Shown here: in pieces, positions 60,753 to 64,000 of the stretch
Layout: each line of letters opens with the position of its first letter
How positions within the stretch are numbered: position 1 is the first letter of the stretch
Origin: Stakelama marina
GTDB taxonomy: Bacteria; Pseudomonadota; Alphaproteobacteria; Sphingomonadales; Sphingomonadaceae
Length of the DNA: 64,000 nt
NCBI RefSeq assembly: GCF_018122655.1
Contig: NZ_JAGRQC010000003.1
Coordinates: forward strand, 310,001 to 374,000
Reading direction: 5' to 3'
The notes under the pieces: model-generated
The model's input: the letters and a program-made list of their open reading frames with translations, nothing else
What the model was told of the DNA's origin: nothing
The model's database searches: none
Position numbers and translations under genes: made by a program

Positions 60753-62177
60753 GTGGACTCGATTGTCAGCACGCTGGGGGGCGGATCCGGCATCGATACG
60801 ACGGCACTGGTCAAGAGCCTCGTCGATGCGCAATTTTCGGCCAAGAACGATACGCTCGACAAGCGCGCAAAGACGCTCGACGCCCAGATTTCGGGCATTT
60901 CGAAGATCAAGAACGCGGTATCCGATTTCGCCTCGGCGCTGGAGGCGCTGACCAAGGGCGGAACGCTTCAGAGCCAGCCGACATCGAGCGACACCGGGAT
61001 CGTCAAGGCAAGCGCGCTTTCGGGCGCGAAGCTCTATGGCTTCAGCGGCTCGATCGAGGTGCAGCAGCTCGCCGCCGCGCAGACCGCGAATACCGGCGTC
61101 ATTGCCGACCCGACAGCCGCGGTCGGCAAGGGGACGCTGACGCTGACCTTCGGTACCGCGACCGTCAGCAGCGGTTCGATGACCAGCTTCACGGCCGGTT
61201 CGGGAACGCCGGTCAACATCACGATCGACGACACCAATTCCAGCCTCAACGGCATTGCCAGCGCGATCAACGCCGCGCAGGCCGGTGTCACCGCGACGGT
61301 GCTGTCCGACAGCAGCGGCGCGCGGCTGGTGCTGAAGGGAAAGACCGGCGCCGATCAAGCATTCACGCTGAAGGCGACCGAAGACAGTACCGCCCCGGGT
61401 CTGTCCGCGCTCGATATCGGCCCCGGCGCCAGCGGGACGACGATCGGCAATGTCGCGCAGGACGCGATTGTGAAGGCTGATGGCGTGACGCTCCAGCGGT
61501 CGAGCAACTCGATCAGCGATCTCTACAACGGCGTCCAGCTCGACCTTGTCGCGGCAAAGCCGGGGACGACGGTTTCGCTCGCCAGTGCCCCGGCGACCGA
61601 TGCGCTGCGCAACGCCGTCAATGATTATGTCGACACCTATAATCAGCTCGTCGGCATGGTGAAGCAGGAGACCGACCCCAAAACGGGTACGCTCAGCGGC
61701 GATTCCGCTGCGCGCAACCTCCTCGATTCGCTGTCGAAGATGACGCTGACCAATCTCGTCAACGATGGTTCGGGCGGGCCGCAGACGCTTGCTGAAATCG
61801 GCGCGGCGACCAATCGCGACGGCACGCTGAAGGTCGATGCTGCGCAGCTGAGCGATGCGCTGACCAACCATGCCGACGCGGTCGAAAAGATGTTTTCTCC
61901 GGGGCTGCTCTCTACCGGAGACGGCCTGTCGGCCGCGCTGCGTTCGGTCGCCGATCGTTCGACAAGCGTGATTTACGGCCTGGGCGCAAGTGCCGCCCGC
62001 TATACCAAGGCGCAAAGCGACATCACCGCGCAGCAGGACAAGGCGAGCGCCGACGCCGATGCGATGCGCACGCGCCTGACCCAGCAATTCGCGAGCATGG
62101 ACGCCAAGGTGGCGGCGTATAAATCGACCCAGACCTTCCTGACGCAGCAGATCGCCGCCTGGAATTCGAAGGGCTGA
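60753..62177 (+). CDS. fliD: Flagellar filament cap protein FliD
   Basis: A 474-residue hook-associated protein 2. It starts with GTG at 60753 (VDSIVSTLGGGSGIDTTALV), the FliD N-terminal motif. The middle has GFSGSIEVQQLAAAQTANTG and DDTNSSLNGIASAINAAQAG, and the C-terminus has coiled-coil helices (QQFASMDAKVAAYKSTQTFL). It caps the filament and assists flagellin polymerisation. A GGGGAACAAGAGGA stretch lies before the start. Confidence 0.94.
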   Translation: MDSIVSTLGGGSGIDTTALVKSLVDAQFSAKNDTLDKRAKTLDAQISGISKIKNAVSDFASALEALTKGGTLQSQPTSSDTGIVKASALSGAKLYGFSGSIEVQQLAAAQTANTGVIADPTAAVGKGTLTLTFGTATVSSGSMTSFTAGSGTPVNITIDDTNSSLNGIASAINAAQAGVTATVLSDSSGARLVLKGKTGADQAFTLKATEDSTAPGLSALDIGPGASGTTIGNVAQDAIVKADGVTLQRSSNSISDLYNGVQLDLVAAKPGTTVSLASAPATDALRNAVNDYVDTYNQLVGMVKQETDPKTGTLSGDSAARNLLDSLSKMTLTNLVNDGSGGPQTLAEIGAATNRDGTLKVDAAQLSDALTNHADAVEKMFSPGLLSTGDGLSAALRSVADRSTSVIYGLGASAARYTKAQSDITAQQDKASADADAMRTRLTQQFASMDAKVAAYKSTQTFLTQQIAAWNSKG

Positions 62178-62184
62178 TCGCGTG

Positions 62185-62583
62185 ATGCCGCGATACGCAA
62201 CCGTATTTTCCGGCGATCCCGCCGCGACCTATCGCTCTGTCGATCTCGCGTCGCGCACCGGCGGAGCCAATCCGCAACAGCTTGTCGGACTGCTGTATGA
62301 AGAAGCGGTCGCGGCACTGCGCAGCGTTGCCTGGGCGGTCGAAAACCGCGACTACAAGTTGAAGGGCGAACGCGTCACACGCGCCACCGCGATCCTGTTC
62401 GCGCTTGAATCGGGCCTCGATTTCGACCGCGGCGGCGATGTCTCGCACACGCTTGCGCGCTTCTATCGCGGCATTCGCGAAGCGGTGGTGGAGGCGAGCA
62501 TCGGAAGCGATCCCGCGCCCTTCCTCGCCGCTGCCGACAGCCTGACCGAAATCGCCGAAGCCTGGTCGTCGGTCGCCAAATAG
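62185..62583 (+). CDS. fliS: Flagellin export chaperone FliS
   Basis: A 132-residue helical chaperone. YRSVDLASRTGGANPQQLVG and LLYEEAVAALRSVAWAVENR, then RVTRATAILFALESGLDFDR are FliS-like segments. The ATG at 62185 is used; a GTG at 62182 directly precedes it. It lies 7 bases after fliD, as usual, and ends the flagellar block. Confidence 0.9.
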   Translation: MPRYATVFSGDPAATYRSVDLASRTGGANPQQLVGLLYEEAVAALRSVAWAVENRDYKLKGERVTRATAILFALESGLDFDRGGDVSHTLARFYRGIREAVVEASIGSDPAPFLAAADSLTEIAEAWSSVAK

Positions 62584-62632
62584 TCGTGTTGGCGGTGGCG
62601 CTTGCGGTGCCATTGCGCTAGCGCTCTCGGCC

Positions 62633-63178
62633 ATGAAGCAACCGCATATCGTCGCCATCGGCGGGACGCTGCGCCCGCAATCGGCCACCGGCAACATGCT
62701 GGAAGCCGCTCTCGCCGTCGCCGCCGAAAAGGGCGCGCGCACGACGCTTATGACCGGCGACGCCATCGCCTTTCCCAATTTCGAACCCGAAGACGCGCTC
62801 TCCAACGACCAGATCCGGCATTTTCTTGACGTGCTGCGCAGCGCCGACGGGCTCATCATCGGATCGCCCGGCTATCACGGGTCGTTGTCGGGGCTGGTCA
62901 AGAACGCGCTCGACCATGTCGAACTGATGCGGCGCGACGACCGCGTCTATTTCGACGGCATGCCGGTCGGGCTGATCGCGACGGCGGGCGGCTGGCAGGC
63001 GGCGGTATCGACGTTGCAGGCGTTGCGCACCATCGTCCATGCGCTGCGCGGCTGGCCGACGCCGATCGGGATCGCCGCCAACACCGGGCAACCGGGCGAT
63101 GCGATCGCCGCCTGTGACAGCCAGCTGCGGCTGATGGTCGGTCAGATCCTGTACTTTCTCGACCGCGCACGGGCATAG
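62633..63178 (+). CDS. NADPH-dependent FMN reductase family protein
   Basis: A 181-residue flavodoxin-like reductase. The phosphate-binding loop is GTLRPQSATGNM near the N-terminus, and the flavin-contacting segment GSPGYHGSLSGLVKNALDHV is typical of the ArsH/SsuE/MsuE group. FMN reduction with NAD(P)H is expected; the partner monooxygenase is not nearby. Not obviously connected to the flagellar genes 50 bases upstream. Confidence 0.9.
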   Translation: MKQPHIVAIGGTLRPQSATGNMLEAALAVAAEKGARTTLMTGDAIAFPNFEPEDALSNDQIRHFLDVLRSADGLIIGSPGYHGSLSGLVKNALDHVELMRRDDRVYFDGMPVGLIATAGGWQAAVSTLQALRTIVHALRGWPTPIGIAANTGQPGDAIAACDSQLRLMVGQILYFLDRARA

Positions 63179-63234
63179 TTCGCCAGCGCGCTTAACCGTT
63201 TTGTGACGGCTTTGGCTTAGGGTCTCGTCCCGTC

Positions 63235-63849
63235 ATGCAAGGGGATAGAGAACAGGGCCGTGCCGGGGATGCGCCGCGTCGCAAGCGCGGCGTGCGCAAT
63301 ATCCTGATCGTCGATGACAGCCGCACCGACCTTAACGGCATGGGGCAGCGCCTCGGCGACCGGGGGTATCTGCCGGTATTGTGCGACAATGGCGCGCAGG
63401 CGCTCGACCTGATCGCCGGGCGCGGGTTCGACCTCGTGCTGCTTGATCTGATGATGCCGGGCCTGTCGGGTATCCAGGTGCTTCGCGAGTTGCGGTCGGC
63501 GCGCGAAACCACTGATCTGCCGGTCATTATCGTTAGCGGTCGCGACGATCCGAACGGCCCGGTGGAAGCGTTGAGGGCAGGGGCGGACGACTATCTGGTC
63601 AAGCCGCTGGCGCTTGAGGTGCTGGTCGCGCGGATCGAGCGCGCGCTCGATTTCACCGGACGCCTCAACGACCTCAAACGGTTTACCGCAACCCTCGACG
63701 CGCGGGTGGCGGCGCGTGCGATCGAACTGGGCGAGGCGCGCGACGAACTCGCCGCCGCGATTGCCGACCGCAAACGGCTTGCGCGGTCGCTGCGCCAGCT
63801 CAATGCGGAGGTCGAACGGCTCAGCCTCGGAACCAGTGCCGCCGGATGA
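63235..63849 (+). CDS. Orphan response regulator with C-terminal coiled coil
   Basis: A 204-residue protein. Residues about 20-140 form a CheY-like receiver (RNILIVDDSRTDLN, phospho-acceptor Asp71 in LVLLDLMMPG, VSGRD for the Ser/Thr switch, DDYLVKPLALEVL for the Lys). A helical tail (RVAARAIELGEARDELAAAI and later) with no output domain follows. It could act through partner binding or as a truncated HWE/PAS-type adaptor. No histidine kinase is adjacent. The 3' end overlaps a convergent transporter gene by 29 bases. Confidence 0.87.
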   Translation: MQGDREQGRAGDAPRRKRGVRNILIVDDSRTDLNGMGQRLGDRGYLPVLCDNGAQALDLIAGRGFDLVLLDLMMPGLSGIQVLRELRSARETTDLPVIIVSGRDDPNGPVEALRAGADDYLVKPLALEVLVARIERALDFTGRLNDLKRFTATLDARVAARAIELGEARDELAAAIADRKRLARSLRQLNAEVERLSLGTSAAG

Positions 63850-64000
63850 AATAGGCGCTGATCGCCAGCGCCAGCGCGGCGCACACGATAACCACGCCAT
63901 CGAACGCCCATGGCTGATGCGCATAGGGAATGCCCGCGACATTCATGCCCAACAGGCCGGTGATGAAGGTCAGCGGCAGGAACACCAGCGCAACCACCGC
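63821..64000 (-). CDS. CorA/ZntB-family metal transporter, C-terminal end (cut by window edge)
   Basis: The last 59 codons of a CorA-type channel/transporter on the minus strand, open to the window edge. The first membrane helix ends in the GMN signature (LPLTFITGLLGMNVAGIPYA), followed by a second helix (GVVIVCAALALAISAYFI) and a short basic tail. The sequence around GMN resembles ZntB (zinc efflux) more than CorA (magnesium), but the visible part is too short to decide. Confidence 0.85.
   Translation of the reverse strand, partial: AVVALVFLPLTFITGLLGMNVAGIPYAHQPWAFDGVVIVCAALALAISAYFIRRHWFRG

Noticed and set aside
1..64000. tRNA, rRNA, CRISPR arrays, insertion sequences, prophage or integrase genes
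   Set aside because: None recognised by eye; the window is continuous chromosomal coding sequence of even composition.

Overview
The window is about 64 kb of GC-rich DNA from an alphaproteobacterium, most likely a member of the Sphingomonadales (Sphingomonas/Sphingopyxis group). This rests on gene content and order: hflC-htrA, a GH130/GT4 pair, TonB receptors, a PhrB-type FeS photolyase, and a compact flagellar cluster with FliA, FlgM, FlgN and a FlbD/FleQ-type sigma-54 activator. An inverted repeat next to dinB also resembles repeats I associate with sphingomonads. No rRNA, tRNA, CRISPR array, insertion sequence or prophage was found. The genome is densely coded, with no gap over 300 bases, and many genes are coupled by ATGA, GTGA or TGATG overlaps.

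The first 26.8 kb is housekeeping and metabolism. In order: the end of hflC and a DegP-type protease; a YjgR/HerA-like ATPase; dinB; an OPT transporter; a glycosyltransferase plus GH130 phosphorylase; queF; a PhrB-like photolyase; sseA, metC and an MscS channel; then a minus-strand TetR - alpha/beta hydrolase - RlpA set. Facing that set is a five-gene acyl-CoA module (acyl-CoA ligase, two acyl-CoA dehydrogenases, an SDR and a racemase-like CaiB protein), followed by a large TonB-dependent receptor.

From 26.8 to 62.6 kb lies an almost complete set of flagellar structural genes. motA-motB and flgBCDEFGHIJKL run on the minus strand. Running the other way are a second, very small stator-like pair, flgA, flgM, flgN, a lytic transglycosylase, flhA and fliA. 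After an inserted M28 peptidase and the minus-strand flagellin fliC come the activator gene and fliEFGHIJ, fliKLMNOPQR, flhB, fliD and fliS. flhF and flhG are not in the usual place between flhA and fliA, and no chemotaxis genes are present. The end of the window holds an FMN reductase, an orphan response regulator and the end of a ZntB/CorA-type transporter.

The most striking signal is regulatory. Five flagellar transcription units start with close matches to the sigma-54 promoter (GG-N10-GC). Near each lies a palindrome CGGCAA-N4-TTGCCG, or a one-mismatch version. It is perfect midway between the divergent flgB and stator-like promoters, upstream of flgA, and inside the fliK coding region; the copy upstream of the transglycosylase-flhA unit has one mismatch. 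I infer these are enhancer sites for the sigma-54 activator encoded at 46798-48048. Other unusual points are the stator-like pair with a MotA lacking its first membrane helix, a FliM without the usual CheY-binding N-terminus, a five-codon leader ORF coupled to the transglycosylase, and an Arg/Gly-rich insert in the TonB receptor.
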